Source of the DNA: Sphingobacterium zeae
GTDB taxonomy: Bacteria > Bacteroidota > Bacteroidia > Sphingobacteriales > Sphingobacteriaceae
Reading direction: 5' to 3'
Length of the DNA: 64,000 nt
Assembly (NCBI RefSeq): GCF_030818895.1
Contig: NZ_JAUTBA010000001.1
Coordinates: 2,046,001-2,110,000, forward strand
This document shows, piece by piece, positions 47,262 to 57,775 of the stretch. Under the pieces are notes generated by a model. That model searched no databases. It saw nothing but the letters and a program-made list of their open reading frames with translations, and was not told where the DNA came from. The translations under genes and the position numbers were made by a program. Every line of letters begins with the position of its first letter. The first letter of the stretch is position 1.

Positions 47262-48755
47262 ATGAGAAATATTCATAAAATTTTAATACTGGTATCCACA
47301 TTGAGCTTATTTTCCTGCGCTAAATGGTTGGATATCCAACCAGAAAGTGATGTAGACAAAAATGTACTTTTTTCTACTGAGGATGGGTTCAAAGAGGCAT
47401 TGTTAGGTGTGTATACGCGGGCGTCAAAAAGTGACCTGTACGGATTGGAATTGACCATAGGAACGCCAGAGGTTCTGGCTCAAAATTATGTCATGGCCAG
47501 TGGTGATAAATTAAGGTACGAGGAGACTAAAAAATTTAAATATCAAGACGCTAATTTTATTACTAGGAAGGATAACATTTGGAAGGGCCTGTACAACGGG
47601 ATTGTAAATTCGAATTTAATTTTAGAAGAGATCGATAAGAAGCAGAAATTATTTGTTGGCAATAACTACGCATTGATTAAAGGTGAAGCTTTGGCATTGC
47701 GGGCGTATCTTCACTTTGATGCGCTTCGACTCTTTGCTCCGTCTCCGTTGCTTAATAGCATGTCCGATGCCATTCCTTATGTAACAAGCTATTCGAATAA
47801 ATCGACCAAGCTTTCTACGGTCGCGCAAGTGTTAGACTCTGCAATTCGGGATCTGGAAATAGCGAAAGATCTCCTTAAAGTAGATCCCATTAGGCAGCCT
47901 TCTTATCGAATAGGCTATCCAATTATAACGGATACTTTAAAAAATTCAGAGTTAAATAACAGTGAGCTGTTTTTACAAAATAGAAGACACCGATTGAATT
48001 ATTTCGCTGTTTGTGGTTTGCTAGCTAGAATTTATTTGTATCAGGGCGATCAGGTGAAAGCCTTAGCACATGCCAACGAGGTTATCACTGCGAACAAATT
48101 TCCGTGGACCAATAAAACAGATTTTTTGGCTTTAGAACCTGACAAGAAAGATCGCATTTTTTATAAGGAATTGCTTTTTGCTTGGTATATACCAGCCATG
48201 AGCGGAACTTATAATAATGACTGGTTTGTGGACGGAACGGTCGGGATGTATTTGGACGAAGATGAAACGCGAACCATCTATAATGTTGCTGGTGATGGGG
48301 GCACAGATGTACGATTCACTCAGTGGTTTGAAAGCAGGAGTTTGGGCACGCAACGTGCATCTACACTTCTGAAGTTTAGGAGAAACTCATTTAGTGACAG
48401 TTTTAGCGCTAATCTACATTATTTGGTCGCTCCGGCCATCAAATTAAGTGAAATGTATTACATCGCTGCCGAATGTACTTATGACAGTAATCCTGCTAAA
48501 GCACTCGCATTAGTGGATGAGGTGAGGGAACACCGCGAGATCGGGAAGAAATTGCAAGTTAGTACAAAGAGTCAATTTATCAGCGAACTAGTCAAAGAAT
48601 ACCGAAAAGAGATGTATGCTGAGGGGCAATTGTTTTATCTCTATAAGCGGTTGAATTTGCCGATCAATGGCCACCATGGTGAGGTTATTTCGGCTAGACA
48701 GGAGATTTTTGTCTGGCCGCTTCCCGATGATGAGATTATTTATGGACAACGTTAA
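47262..48755 (+). CDS. SusD/RagB-family lipoprotein (second ECF/FecR locus)
   Basis: The 497-residue protein has a lipobox LFSC (Cys19), WLDIQPESDVDKNVLFSTEDGFKEALLGVY near the N-terminus, a TPR-like helix with LIKGEALALRAYLHFDALRLF and the C-terminal motif IKLSEMYYIAAECTYD followed by ELVKEYRKEMYAEGQLFYLYKRL. It is the surface partner of the preceding SusC. This RagB-like form is often found with DUF4843 and PKD-like lipoproteins, as here. Confidence 0.93.
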   Translation: MRNIHKILILVSTLSLFSCAKWLDIQPESDVDKNVLFSTEDGFKEALLGVYTRASKSDLYGLELTIGTPEVLAQNYVMASGDKLRYEETKKFKYQDANFITRKDNIWKGLYNGIVNSNLILEEIDKKQKLFVGNNYALIKGEALALRAYLHFDALRLFAPSPLLNSMSDAIPYVTSYSNKSTKLSTVAQVLDSAIRDLEIAKDLLKVDPIRQPSYRIGYPIITDTLKNSELNNSELFLQNRRHRLNYFAVCGLLARIYLYQGDQVKALAHANEVITANKFPWTNKTDFLALEPDKKDRIFYKELLFAWYIPAMSGTYNNDWFVDGTVGMYLDEDETRTIYNVAGDGGTDVRFTQWFESRSLGTQRASTLLKFRRNSFSDSFSANLHYLVAPAIKLSEMYYIAAECTYDSNPAKALALVDEVREHREIGKKLQVSTKSQFISELVKEYRKEMYAEGQLFYLYKRLNLPINGHHGEVISARQEIFVWPLPDDEIIYGQR

Positions 48756-48767
48756 AAAAATAATTAC

Positions 48768-49574
48768 ATGAAATTTAATCCTATTTTATTTATGTTATTA
48801 GGTCTGCTCTTGCTGTTTTCTTGCAAGAAGGCAAGTCTGATAACCTTCGATCAGCCAGCAAACGTTTATTTTGACCTGAATGATGTCGATCGGGATAGTA
48901 TCATTTACACCTTTGCGTATGATTTGGAAAAATCGAGTGATACCGTGTATGTTCCCGTAAAGGTTATGGGGTATCGCGATGTTAAACCTCGAAAATATGA
49001 GGCCTATATTGTTGCTGATTCATCTACGGCGAAGACGGGCATCCATTATGACAAACTGGAAACGGCATATACCCTAAAGGCAGAAGAAGGCCGAGCTCAC
49101 TTGCCCATTATTGTACATAATGTAAAGGATCTGGAGGATCGTGCCGTGTCATTGATTATCAAATTAAAAGAAAATTCAGATTTCGGTATCCGAAATCCAG
49201 ATCTTATTCGTGTTAAATTGGTTTTATCCGCAAAATTGGAACGCCCGAGTTGGTGGGACAGTTGGTTGAACAATTATTCTCAAGTGAAACATCAGTTGTT
49301 TTACATTTCAACTGAACAGAAGTTTCTAACTACGAATGGTTTAGATGCTCCAAAAAATTTATATTTCGTCAATCTTTTACTAGCTATGTTGAACGATCCA
49401 TTTAAATGGGTTGACGATCATCCGGAAAAAGGTTATGCACTAACCACAAAAGATAATGGCGAAACATATGATTTTTATCCTATTAATAATCCAGGTAGAA
49501 AAATATTAATTAAAAGAAATAATGCCACTGGTAAGTATTTCTTTATTGATGAAAATGGAAAGGAGGTGAGGTAA
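48768..49574 (+). CDS. DUF4843 lipoprotein
   Basis: The 268-residue lipoprotein (lipobox LFSC, Cys19) shows a conserved beta-strand region (ANVYFDLNDVDRDSIIYTFAYD) and STAKTGIHYDKL of the DUF4843 family. Members are encoded after SusC/SusD pairs in Bacteroidota and are presumed to be surface-exposed accessory lipoproteins; no function is established that I know of. It lies 12 bases after susD and one base before the PKD-like gene, so the three are co-translated. Confidence 0.85.
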   Translation: MKFNPILFMLLGLLLLFSCKKASLITFDQPANVYFDLNDVDRDSIIYTFAYDLEKSSDTVYVPVKVMGYRDVKPRKYEAYIVADSSTAKTGIHYDKLETAYTLKAEEGRAHLPIIVHNVKDLEDRAVSLIIKLKENSDFGIRNPDLIRVKLVLSAKLERPSWWDSWLNNYSQVKHQLFYISTEQKFLTTNGLDAPKNLYFVNLLLAMLNDPFKWVDDHPEKGYALTTKDNGETYDFYPINNPGRKILIKRNNATGKYFFIDENGKEVR

Positions 49575-49575
49575 C

Positions 49576-51024
49576 ATGATATTCAACAAACTTAAGCTAA
49601 CTGGAATAATTAAATATAGTTTTATCCTTTTAATTTGCACCTTTTTTTACGGTTGTTACAAGGATAAGGGGAATTATTCGATACATATTCCCAATGAACC
49701 TATTGTTCAGGGATTAGATACAGTCTATGAAGTACGTGTCGGGGATAGTTTGATCATTAAACCGAAAATAACGGGTGTAGAGCTAAGTAATCTATCGTAC
49801 GATTGGCAAATTAGTGCGCCAGAGGCCATTGATCCAGAGGCAAATCATTACAGCGGGGCGACTTTGCGCTTGGCGTTTGGGCTGGGAGCAAATCGATATA
49901 AGGTGAGGTTTACCATTTCAGATCTTAGCAATAATATGAAGTATTTCCATGATTTCTATATTCAAGGAATTACTGAATTTTCCAGAGGTTCACTTGTGCT
50001 GTCTAACGACAAGGGCGTAAGCAAACTTACTTTCATAAAACCTGATAACTCGATTTTGCCAAACATTTATGAAATTATTAACAATGAGGTGCTGCCATCA
50101 GAACCGCTTCACATTATTTATGCCAATCACTCCATTGCCAATACTCCATTAGCGTATTGGTATATAGGAAAGCATGGAGGGGTTCGCATGACTTTGGAAG
50201 AGCTTAAAAAAGAAAAGGTTAAGCCCGGTACACTGAAAGAAAACTTTTTCTTACCACCAGAAAATATCGATGTTGGGGATTTGCAAATGTATGAGCAAGG
50301 GGTGCTGCTTGGGGTTATCAATGGTAAATTTTATGGTGGGGCTACCAGCACCTGGAATCAAAGTAATACTTACGGCATGTTTGGAACACCTGCAGATGGA
50401 AATTATGTGTTGGCGCCACAGTTTATTATTACGAAGGTACAAAATGACCATTTTATTACAGCCTATGAAAGTAACAAGAGACAATTTGTACGGGTTAATC
50501 TGTATGGGGGTGCGATGTATTTTGGTACGCAATACAGTACGGTTGGCAGAGAAGTATTTGATCCGACTAATGTGAAAATGGATCTTATGCAAATGGTACA
50601 GATTAATAGTACGGATATTTATGCGTATATGAAGGATGATGCAGGGAAAATATATGAACTTAAATTTAAGACCGATTTTATGCGGGAATTTAAGTTTGAG
50701 GCATTACAGAAAAAGTTGTTTTCTCATTCCGAGTGGATACATGCAGATACAAAAATGGTGGCGAGCCGTGTAGGCTATATTTATATTGCTTATCAAGATA
50801 AAGTATTTAGATATAACCCATTGAATGAACAAGTGCAAGAATTGCAAATGGCTTTCAAATCAACAGTTACATTACTAAAATTGGATGAAAGTGAGGATAC
50901 GCTGATTGTTGGCGCCGGAGGATCGCTTTACTACTTAGCTGTACAGGTTGGAAAAAATGGCGAGCTTGTCAAGAAAATTGATGGGATTCCAGGCGATTTG
51001 GTGGATATAACTTGGAGAAAGTAA
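49576..51024 (+). CDS. PKD-like family lipoprotein
   Basis: The 482-residue lipoprotein has lipobox FYGC (Cys27) and a KDKGNYSIHIPNEP start, then a PKD/Ig-like domain (about 50-130, DSLIIKPKITG, LSYDWQISAPEA). The remainder is beta-rich with repeat-like strands around residues 140-470, suggestive of a propeller. It is an accessory protein of unknown ligand, always found in my memory next to DUF4843 and SusCD genes. It begins one base after the DUF4843 stop. Confidence 0.83.
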   Translation: MIFNKLKLTGIIKYSFILLICTFFYGCYKDKGNYSIHIPNEPIVQGLDTVYEVRVGDSLIIKPKITGVELSNLSYDWQISAPEAIDPEANHYSGATLRLAFGLGANRYKVRFTISDLSNNMKYFHDFYIQGITEFSRGSLVLSNDKGVSKLTFIKPDNSILPNIYEIINNEVLPSEPLHIIYANHSIANTPLAYWYIGKHGGVRMTLEELKKEKVKPGTLKENFFLPPENIDVGDLQMYEQGVLLGVINGKFYGGATSTWNQSNTYGMFGTPADGNYVLAPQFIITKVQNDHFITAYESNKRQFVRVNLYGGAMYFGTQYSTVGREVFDPTNVKMDLMQMVQINSTDIYAYMKDDAGKIYELKFKTDFMREFKFEALQKKLFSHSEWIHADTKMVASRVGYIYIAYQDKVFRYNPLNEQVQELQMAFKSTVTLLKLDESEDTLIVGAGGSLYYLAVQVGKNGELVKKIDGIPGDLVDITWRK

Positions 51025-51060
51025 CATTAACAAAATATTTAAATAACTCAAATAACTCAA

Positions 51061-52209
51061 ATGACGATGAAAATTTTAAAAATTGTGCTATTCCTGTTCG
51101 CTGTTAGCCCTTTTGGGCTGTACGCACAACAAGGCGGCTTTTACATAAAAGGAACTTCACCAAAAGCTTTTAATGGTAAAAAAGTGTATCTAGATTATAC
51201 AAAAGACGGATTTCCAGTCTCGGATTCATCGGCTATTGTGGATGGAAAGTTTAGTTTCAAAGGAGCTGTTGAGGAGCCAGCTTACTCCAGAATGGTGTTT
51301 GATCAGGACGGTAAAGGTAAATTGATCGCACAAAATATCGGGGATCGGTTATACTTTTATTTAGGCAATGAAACATACGATATAGCTATCAAAGATTCGC
51401 TGCGTACTGCTGCCATAAAAGGATCGCCGCTGCATGATGCTTATGTTTCTTATTTAAAGGAAATTGGCGGTGGTTTCATGGATATCATTGATGCGGGGAA
51501 TAAAGCTTTTGGGGCTGTGAAACAAGATGCTCCTGATGCCAATGAGCAGTATAAGGCTATCCATGAGCAGTTTGAAGCACGGTTTGAAGCACGACGGGTT
51601 AAAGAGTTGGCTTTTGCTGCCAAAAACCCCAATTCGATCTTTGCGGTGGATGCACTTATTGATGCGGCCAATAAACGTAAGCTCAGTGAGATCGAACCGC
51701 TATTTTTAAAGCTGTCCAAAGAGGTGCGTCAAACCACGAATGGGCGACAGCTGGAGGCTCGTTTCTTGGCGGAAAGAAGTGTGAAAATTGGTCATAAAGC
51801 ACCTGATTTTTCACAGCCCGACACCCAGGGAAAAATGATCAAGGTATCGGACTTTAAAGGCCAATATGTGCTGATCGACTTTTGGGCGAGCTGGTGTAGC
51901 CCCTGCCGTGCCGAAAACCCTAACTTATTGAAGGCCTACAACAAATATAAAGGTAAAGGATTGGAGGTCCTTGCAGTGTCGCTAGATGATACCAAAGGAA
52001 AAAATGCCTGGTTAAAAGCCATCAAAGATGATGGTTTGCCATGGGTACATGTCGCAGATCTAAAGGGCTGGAGCAATGAGGCAGCGGTATTGTATGGTGT
52101 GCGTGCTGTACCGCAAAATTATTTGGTAGATCCTCAAGGAAATATTGTTGCTATCAATATCAAAGGTGAACTGTTACACCAGGAGTTGGCCAAAATTTTT
52201 GATAATTAA
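51061..52209 (+). CDS. Secreted TlpA-like redoxin with N-terminal DUF4369 domain
   Basis: The 382-residue protein has a signal peptide (GLYAQQG), a DUF4369-type beta domain (about 22-120; FYIKGTSPKAFNGKKVYLDY), a helical linker (about 125-235) and a thioredoxin/AhpC-TSA domain with the active site WASWCSPCRAE (Cys279, Cys282) and the cis-Pro loop in VRAVPQNYLVD. Such proteins carry out disulfide reduction or exchange in the periplasm. It is the last gene of the second ECF/FecR operon, in the same place as the 654-residue redoxin of the first. ATG at 51067 is an alternative start. Confidence 0.9.
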   Translation: MTMKILKIVLFLFAVSPFGLYAQQGGFYIKGTSPKAFNGKKVYLDYTKDGFPVSDSSAIVDGKFSFKGAVEEPAYSRMVFDQDGKGKLIAQNIGDRLYFYLGNETYDIAIKDSLRTAAIKGSPLHDAYVSYLKEIGGGFMDIIDAGNKAFGAVKQDAPDANEQYKAIHEQFEARFEARRVKELAFAAKNPNSIFAVDALIDAANKRKLSEIEPLFLKLSKEVRQTTNGRQLEARFLAERSVKIGHKAPDFSQPDTQGKMIKVSDFKGQYVLIDFWASWCSPCRAENPNLLKAYNKYKGKGLEVLAVSLDDTKGKNAWLKAIKDDGLPWVHVADLKGWSNEAAVLYGVRAVPQNYLVDPQGNIVAINIKGELLHQELAKIFDN

Positions 52210-52311
52210 TGGTCAGAGACGCCGTATTGTTATTCCCTTTAATTCTAAAAGGATAATATTTTTGGAAGAAATGGCAATATCGACGAGCATCTGTATCGCT
52301 GATTATGTTTT

Positions 52312-52339
52312 AAGGCTAGGGATTGGATTCCCTAGCTTT
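52312..52339. terminator. Bidirectional terminator between the redoxin and xylan loci
   Basis: A stem of about 11 bp (AAGGCTAGGGA with TCCCTAGCTTT, one G-U pair) closes a 6-base loop and is followed by a T run on the plus strand. It separates the plus-strand redoxin operon from the converging minus-strand xylan operon, whose last gene ends at 52341. Confidence 0.8.
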
Positions 52340-52340
52340 T

Positions 52341-53243
<903 letters not shown>

Positions 53244-53263
53244 TTACCGCGAAAAGATATTAT

Positions 53264-54994
53264 TTAGTTCATCGCTATAAATTTGAATTTGAACAATTGA
53301 CAGGACGTACCGTAGTAGTCCCAAAGCTGCAGGTTGGAGTTCCCATCCATTGTACAGCTGGGGATATCCCATCCGCGTGTGGCATCGACTTTTGATACGA
53401 TTTTGTAATATCCATTTGCTACAGCCGTTACCTTCCATGTCTGAGCATCATTGCTGTAATTCTGCCAGAGGCGGATGGAGGTTCCAAGTGCATTGCTGTT
53501 ACTGGCTAGATCAATGCAACGATTGCTCGCACTCGCTTTGGATACAAAGCGCCAATATCCGTTACCGGCATCGATCGCTACCCAACGTTGTGCATTTGCA
53601 CCATTTCTAGTCCAGGGTCTGAGTACAGCACCATCGGCATCCTGACCTGATTTTAAATCAAGGACTTTGTTGGCGTCGGTTTGGAATTCAATCTCGTAAA
53701 TCCCATTATTGACCAGACTAGTGACATTGCAGTTAGACATCGGATAATTGGAGGCAGCATATTGCTGAAACCATTGTTTGCTTGGTGCTGCACATGCTTC
53801 CCAATCGTTGTTGTAGGCTGTGCCACCATTGGGATCTCCTTTGTCGAGCAGATTGTCCGGAGCAAGAAGATTCCAGCTCACATTGCCGGATTGATCCACG
53901 ATATACTTTAAATTTGCTCCAAAGCCATTGCCACCAGCGGTACCTGTGGAACCTGTACCGAAGGTACCATATCCTTGTGGAGCCCAGTCTGTCTCTGTAA
54001 TCGCGATCGGCGCAATGTCAGCAATGGGTTTCACATTGGTATTCCAGGCACTTTGAAAGGCTTGATAGGTATTGACACCACCCCAGTACCCCGGATATAT
54101 ATGTACCGCATAGCCGATGTTACCACCAGTAATCTGGTTATTGACATAGCCTTGGTAATGGGACTGCCAACCGGTACCGGGTATCCAGCATACGTTATTG
54201 GCACCGTTGTTACGGATAATATTCACCAATGGCTGGAAGAAATTTTTCAGTGCAGCGAAATGCTCGTTGCCAGTCATCCCCCAGGTACCATTTGTTCCCA
54301 ATATTTCAACGGGCTCGTTGGCCAACTCAAACATCACATTGTCTGCATTCTTCAGTGAAGCGTGCTGCGAAAGAAAAGTCCATACCGTCTTCAGGTACGT
54401 ATGATACGCATCGTTTACTGCAATACGGTGCGGGCATACCCCCGGCGGACGTAAGATAACATACATACCTCGGCTACGGGCGTGATTGATCAAAGGAATA
54501 ATAACCTGGTTGGTGTAGGTAACCAAGCGATTATAGTTAAACCTGGAGATGTCGTTTTCAGGAATGGGCGCTCCTGGATCGTTGGTCCAATAAGGGTCGA
54601 TGTGGAGACGAATGTAATTCAGGTACCAACCATCGGCTGCACTGGTGAGTTTGTCAATGACGGCTTTGTTGTAGTTGAGGGCACCTTGTACATTGTAGTT
54701 ATCCCAGGTACAGTACCCTGAGTTGGCACCGTACTGACAGCCGTTGAACCATGGGCTTGGAGTAATGGCGACCCCATGAAGGACGATGTTGTTATCGCAG
54801 GGATCTTTGAGATACTTTCCTCCTACGTGTAATGTTGGAGTTGGGCGAGGCCAGTTTGTAACGGCTTGCGCAGAAACATTGGATTTAAGACTTCTTTCGG
54901 ATTCGCTGGTTAGCGTTTTTTCTTCCAGCCGCGAACAGCTGAAAAGGGAGGTCATTAAAAAGACCACCAGTAACCACATGTTGTTTGTTCTCAT
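53264..54994 (-). CDS. GH5 endo-glycanase with C-terminal ricin-type lectin domain, lipoprotein
   Basis: The 576-residue lipoprotein (lipobox LFSC, Cys20) has a GH5 TIM barrel (about 60-415) with Glu227 in ELANEPVE (acid/base) and Glu334 in AITETDWAP (nucleophile), and a C-terminal ricin B-type beta-trefoil (about 435-575, repeats around LDLKSGQDADG, IDLASNSNALG and WDIPSCTMDGN). GH5 acts on cellulose, mannan, xylan or related beta-glycans. Beside GH10 and the xus-type genes, a xylan or arabinoxylan backbone is the likely target. The lectin domain should bind the polymer. It lies between the xylanase and the esterase in the same operon. Confidence 0.88.
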   Translation of the reverse strand: MRTNNMWLLVVFLMTSLFSCSRLEEKTLTSESERSLKSNVSAQAVTNWPRPTPTLHVGGKYLKDPCDNNIVLHGVAITPSPWFNGCQYGANSGYCTWDNYNVQGALNYNKAVIDKLTSAADGWYLNYIRLHIDPYWTNDPGAPIPENDISRFNYNRLVTYTNQVIIPLINHARSRGMYVILRPPGVCPHRIAVNDAYHTYLKTVWTFLSQHASLKNADNVMFELANEPVEILGTNGTWGMTGNEHFAALKNFFQPLVNIIRNNGANNVCWIPGTGWQSHYQGYVNNQITGGNIGYAVHIYPGYWGGVNTYQAFQSAWNTNVKPIADIAPIAITETDWAPQGYGTFGTGSTGTAGGNGFGANLKYIVDQSGNVSWNLLAPDNLLDKGDPNGGTAYNNDWEACAAPSKQWFQQYAASNYPMSNCNVTSLVNNGIYEIEFQTDANKVLDLKSGQDADGAVLRPWTRNGANAQRWVAIDAGNGYWRFVSKASASNRCIDLASNSNALGTSIRLWQNYSNDAQTWKVTAVANGYYKIVSKVDATRGWDIPSCTMDGNSNLQLWDYYGTSCQLFKFKFIAMN

Positions 54995-55024
54995 AATTTA
55001 AATATTTAAGGGTGATTAATGATC

Positions 55025-56710
55025 TTATTCTTTAGCTACCAATGCCTCGGCCACTGCCTGATAGGCTGGCTTTCGGACAAATCCTTCGGTCCATAAACCA
55101 ACCGGCTCTCCGCGACGCCAGAATGAACTCTCCTGATCGGGGCTATCCAATGGGCTCCATATAGTAATACCGTACTGCTTATCCTTTGGAATGATTTCGA
55201 GATATTTCTCAACGACGTATCTGTACAGGTCAGCTTGTTTCTGATACATTTCAGCCGTGGCATTGCTGGTCTTGATGCCATTTCCTAAGCCAATGTCCAG
55301 CTCGGATACTTTGATCACCTTACCTGTGGAGGCCAATAGATTGAACATACTGACGATATTGTCTTTGCTGGTATTGATATCGATGTGCATCTGGGTGCCG
55401 ATCCCATCTACTTTAACACCTTTGCTTTCGATGTAGCTGACATACGCGATTAGCCCCTTACATTTGTTGCCACTGCCTTCTAAGCCATAATCATTGATGA
55501 ATAGGAGATCGTTGGCATTGCCATATTTGCGGGCAAGCTGGAAGGCTTTTACGGCATAATCTTTCCCTAAGTAATCCTGCCAGTAGAATTCGTCATCCGC
55601 CAGATCGGTCTTTCCGATTCCGGTCTTTAAGGCATATTGGTCTGGCCAGTCGGACATCGGTTCGTTGACGACATCCCAAGCTTTGATGTAACCTTTGGTT
55701 TTTTCCAGCATACTAGCAATAAATGTCTCCAGCGCTTTGGTCAGTATGGCTTCTTTCTCTGCCGGTGTTTTTTCAATAATGTAGCCTCCAGGACTGCCAT
55801 AACCCTCACCATCTGCTGACTGTGCCCTAGTGGAGTTGTTTCCCCAGCCGCCCCAGCCATCGATATTGCTTTCAAAATCCCCGTTAGCAATCAGATTAGC
55901 TGAACTACCGGTTTTTGTGAGCACAACTTTGTCGATGAATATAGTACCGTCGTATTGGCCGAAATTGATAATAAAATTATTTCGAGCAGCAGTCGCTGTT
56001 ACTTTAAGCTCGTAGGCTTTATAACTTGTGGTCAATGCCAATGACCCCATATTGTCTGCGGTATATTCGGGGGCGCTCTGCAGATCAATGCTAATATTGC
56101 CTATTTTGTTGCCCCGCGCGACGATCTTTAAGACATACTCTTTCCCCACCTCGATGGAATTAATGGCATAGGCTGTCTGTGCTTCCCAAGGGTTGACAAC
56201 GGAAGGATTAATCATTTTTAAAGCATGACCAGCTAGGGCTGGCCCGTCGGAACCTGGTATCTCCACAGGTGCTATTAATTTATTGAGATAGGCCGCATTC
56301 TGTCCCGAGTGCCAGCACAGCGTATGCCCATATAAAGCCATATTGTTTTCCTGTGCGGCCGTGATAAGCTGCTCCACACGGGATAGGTTGAGGCTACCGT
56401 CTGCCTGAACAATGGAACCATGCTTCATTTCATAGCCCATGACCATTTCTTCAAAATTTCGGTTGGCTAAGCGGTAAAGCACCCCTTTATTTAAATAGTC
56501 GTTTATATTGAGCGCCACACCCAGCTTAAATCCGGGGTTGGCTTGCTTATCCAAATAACTTTTTAATGGGTTGTAAGCATTGATATCTTCCTGCGCCAGT
56601 ACTTTCTCCGGTTTGTCTACGGCGTATTCCCGGGCATGATATTTGGAACATGAACTCCATACGGCGCCGAGCGAAAGTAGGATGACGATAGTTTTATTGA
56701 TTTTTTTCAT
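55025..56710 (-). CDS. GH10 endo-beta-1,4-xylanase with inserted carbohydrate-binding region, lipoprotein
   Basis: The 561-residue lipoprotein (lipobox, Cys21) is a GH10 barrel split by an insert. Residues about 55-152 hold the first strands (LYGHTLCWHSGQ); about 311-555 hold the rest, with Glu350 in WDVVNEPM (acid/base) and Glu470 in VSELDIGLG (nucleophile). The insert (about 156-308) contains CBM4/9/22-like sequence, but its parts appear in the order C-terminal part, then N-terminal part (NGDFES...GWGGWGN). Xylanases with such inserts are typical of Bacteroidota xylan loci, as Xyn10A of the xus cluster. It cuts the xylan backbone at the cell surface, and the insert should bind it. It is 31 bases upstream of the GH5 gene. 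Confidence 0.92.
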   Translation of the reverse strand: MKKINKTIVILLSLGAVWSSCSKYHAREYAVDKPEKVLAQEDINAYNPLKSYLDKQANPGFKLGVALNINDYLNKGVLYRLANRNFEEMVMGYEMKHGSIVQADGSLNLSRVEQLITAAQENNMALYGHTLCWHSGQNAAYLNKLIAPVEIPGSDGPALAGHALKMINPSVVNPWEAQTAYAINSIEVGKEYVLKIVARGNKIGNISIDLQSAPEYTADNMGSLALTTSYKAYELKVTATAARNNFIINFGQYDGTIFIDKVVLTKTGSSANLIANGDFESNIDGWGGWGNNSTRAQSADGEGYGSPGGYIIEKTPAEKEAILTKALETFIASMLEKTKGYIKAWDVVNEPMSDWPDQYALKTGIGKTDLADDEFYWQDYLGKDYAVKAFQLARKYGNANDLLFINDYGLEGSGNKCKGLIAYVSYIESKGVKVDGIGTQMHIDINTSKDNIVSMFNLLASTGKVIKVSELDIGLGNGIKTSNATAEMYQKQADLYRYVVEKYLEIIPKDKQYGITIWSPLDSPDQESSFWRRGEPVGLWTEGFVRKPAYQAVAEALVAKE

Positions 56711-56733
56711 CGCGGTTCATAATTGATTTGATA

Positions 56734-57759
56734 CTACTTTTTAGTGGGTGTAAAAGTTTCCATTTTGACAGATCTGTCCCGCATCACGAGGGTATCCTTG
56801 CTTGTGACACTCATTTGTGCCATATCGATCGTATAGGATAGATAAAGTGCATCTCTGTCTGCATTGCCCCAGCTATTTTTTTCGCCCCGTTTGACAAACT
56901 TTCCGGTCCCTGACGCGGATACACCCGCGCTGCCCGAGCTAACGCTGCAATTGTTATCATCATCAAAAGTTAAGTTCAGATTGACATTGATATTAACATC
57001 ATTAGTTCCCTTAAAAGATAGCGGCAAAATCGACTTTTTAAGTGCTGCTGTGCTGACGCTTTTGACTTCATCTTTTTCGACATAAGCCTGGTGCCTGACA
57101 ACATTTTTAGTTAAGTTGCTGTTAGCACCTTTGCCCACGATCTGGTCGGTGCCCCGGCGGAGATAGTTGCCGTGCCAAGGATTGATATATTTGAGTGCAT
57201 AAAAGATAAAATCTTTTGGCGCGACATCCCAATCGGATGCGATAGCCCTATTGGCTGTCTGTAAAGAAGTTTTACCGGAGAGGATGGAATCGGCGTTAAC
57301 CACTTTTGTCATCCTTAATGGGAGGACGTAATAGGTCTCCAAAGATTTAGGATCGGCAAAAAATGCGTCTGTCAGTTGTACCTCTACACCGCCCGTGAGG
57401 CTACCATTTGGTATGCTGATCTGGTTGCTGGCAAGTTGGTAGTAACTGGTCGGCAAAGGTGTGATCGGCTGACCATTCGGGTAGTTGAGCCCATTTGTGA
57501 GACCGTTGTCGACAACAAAATCGATACGGATGTCTTTTCCATTGTTGTATACTCCTCCAGTGGTTGCCATGACTTTAACCTTATGTTGATTGTCGAGGGT
57601 GGTGTCAAAGATGTCTTCGCCCAGCGTTACTGTTCTGACGGGTGTCTGATAGGCGAAGTACACCGATTGAAATTCAAAGTCCGGGAACTCCCAATCATTA
57701 TTTTTGCAAGACGCCAAGCTAACTAAGGCCATTGCGTAGAGGATATTGATCTTTTTCAT
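56734..57759 (-). CDS. DUF1735-containing surface glycan-binding lipoprotein (XusE-like)
   Basis: The 341-residue lipoprotein (LASC, Cys18) has a DUF1735 beta-domain (about 20-160, YFAYQTPVRTVTLGEDIFD and YYVLPLRMTKV) and a C-terminal beta-domain (about 190-335). In Bacteroides xylan clusters the equivalent gene between SusD and GH10 is xusE, encoding an accessory xylan-binding protein. The order here is the same. The gene lies 16 bases after the SusD stop and 23 before the GH10 start. Confidence 0.85.
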   Translation of the reverse strand: MKKINILYAMALVSLASCKNNDWEFPDFEFQSVYFAYQTPVRTVTLGEDIFDTTLDNQHKVKVMATTGGVYNNGKDIRIDFVVDNGLTNGLNYPNGQPITPLPTSYYQLASNQISIPNGSLTGGVEVQLTDAFFADPKSLETYYVLPLRMTKVVNADSILSGKTSLQTANRAIASDWDVAPKDFIFYALKYINPWHGNYLRRGTDQIVGKGANSNLTKNVVRHQAYVEKDEVKSVSTAALKKSILPLSFKGTNDVNINVNLNLTFDDDNNCSVSSGSAGVSASGTGKFVKRGEKNSWGNADRDALYLSYTIDMAQMSVTSKDTLVMRDRSVKMETFTPTKK

Positions 57760-57775
57760 CGTGTGCTTGTTAAGT

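Noticed and set aside
53681..54459. Clusters of plus-strand frames opposite the GH5 gene
   Set aside because: They mirror the codon structure of the real minus-strand gene and have no plausible start or composition.
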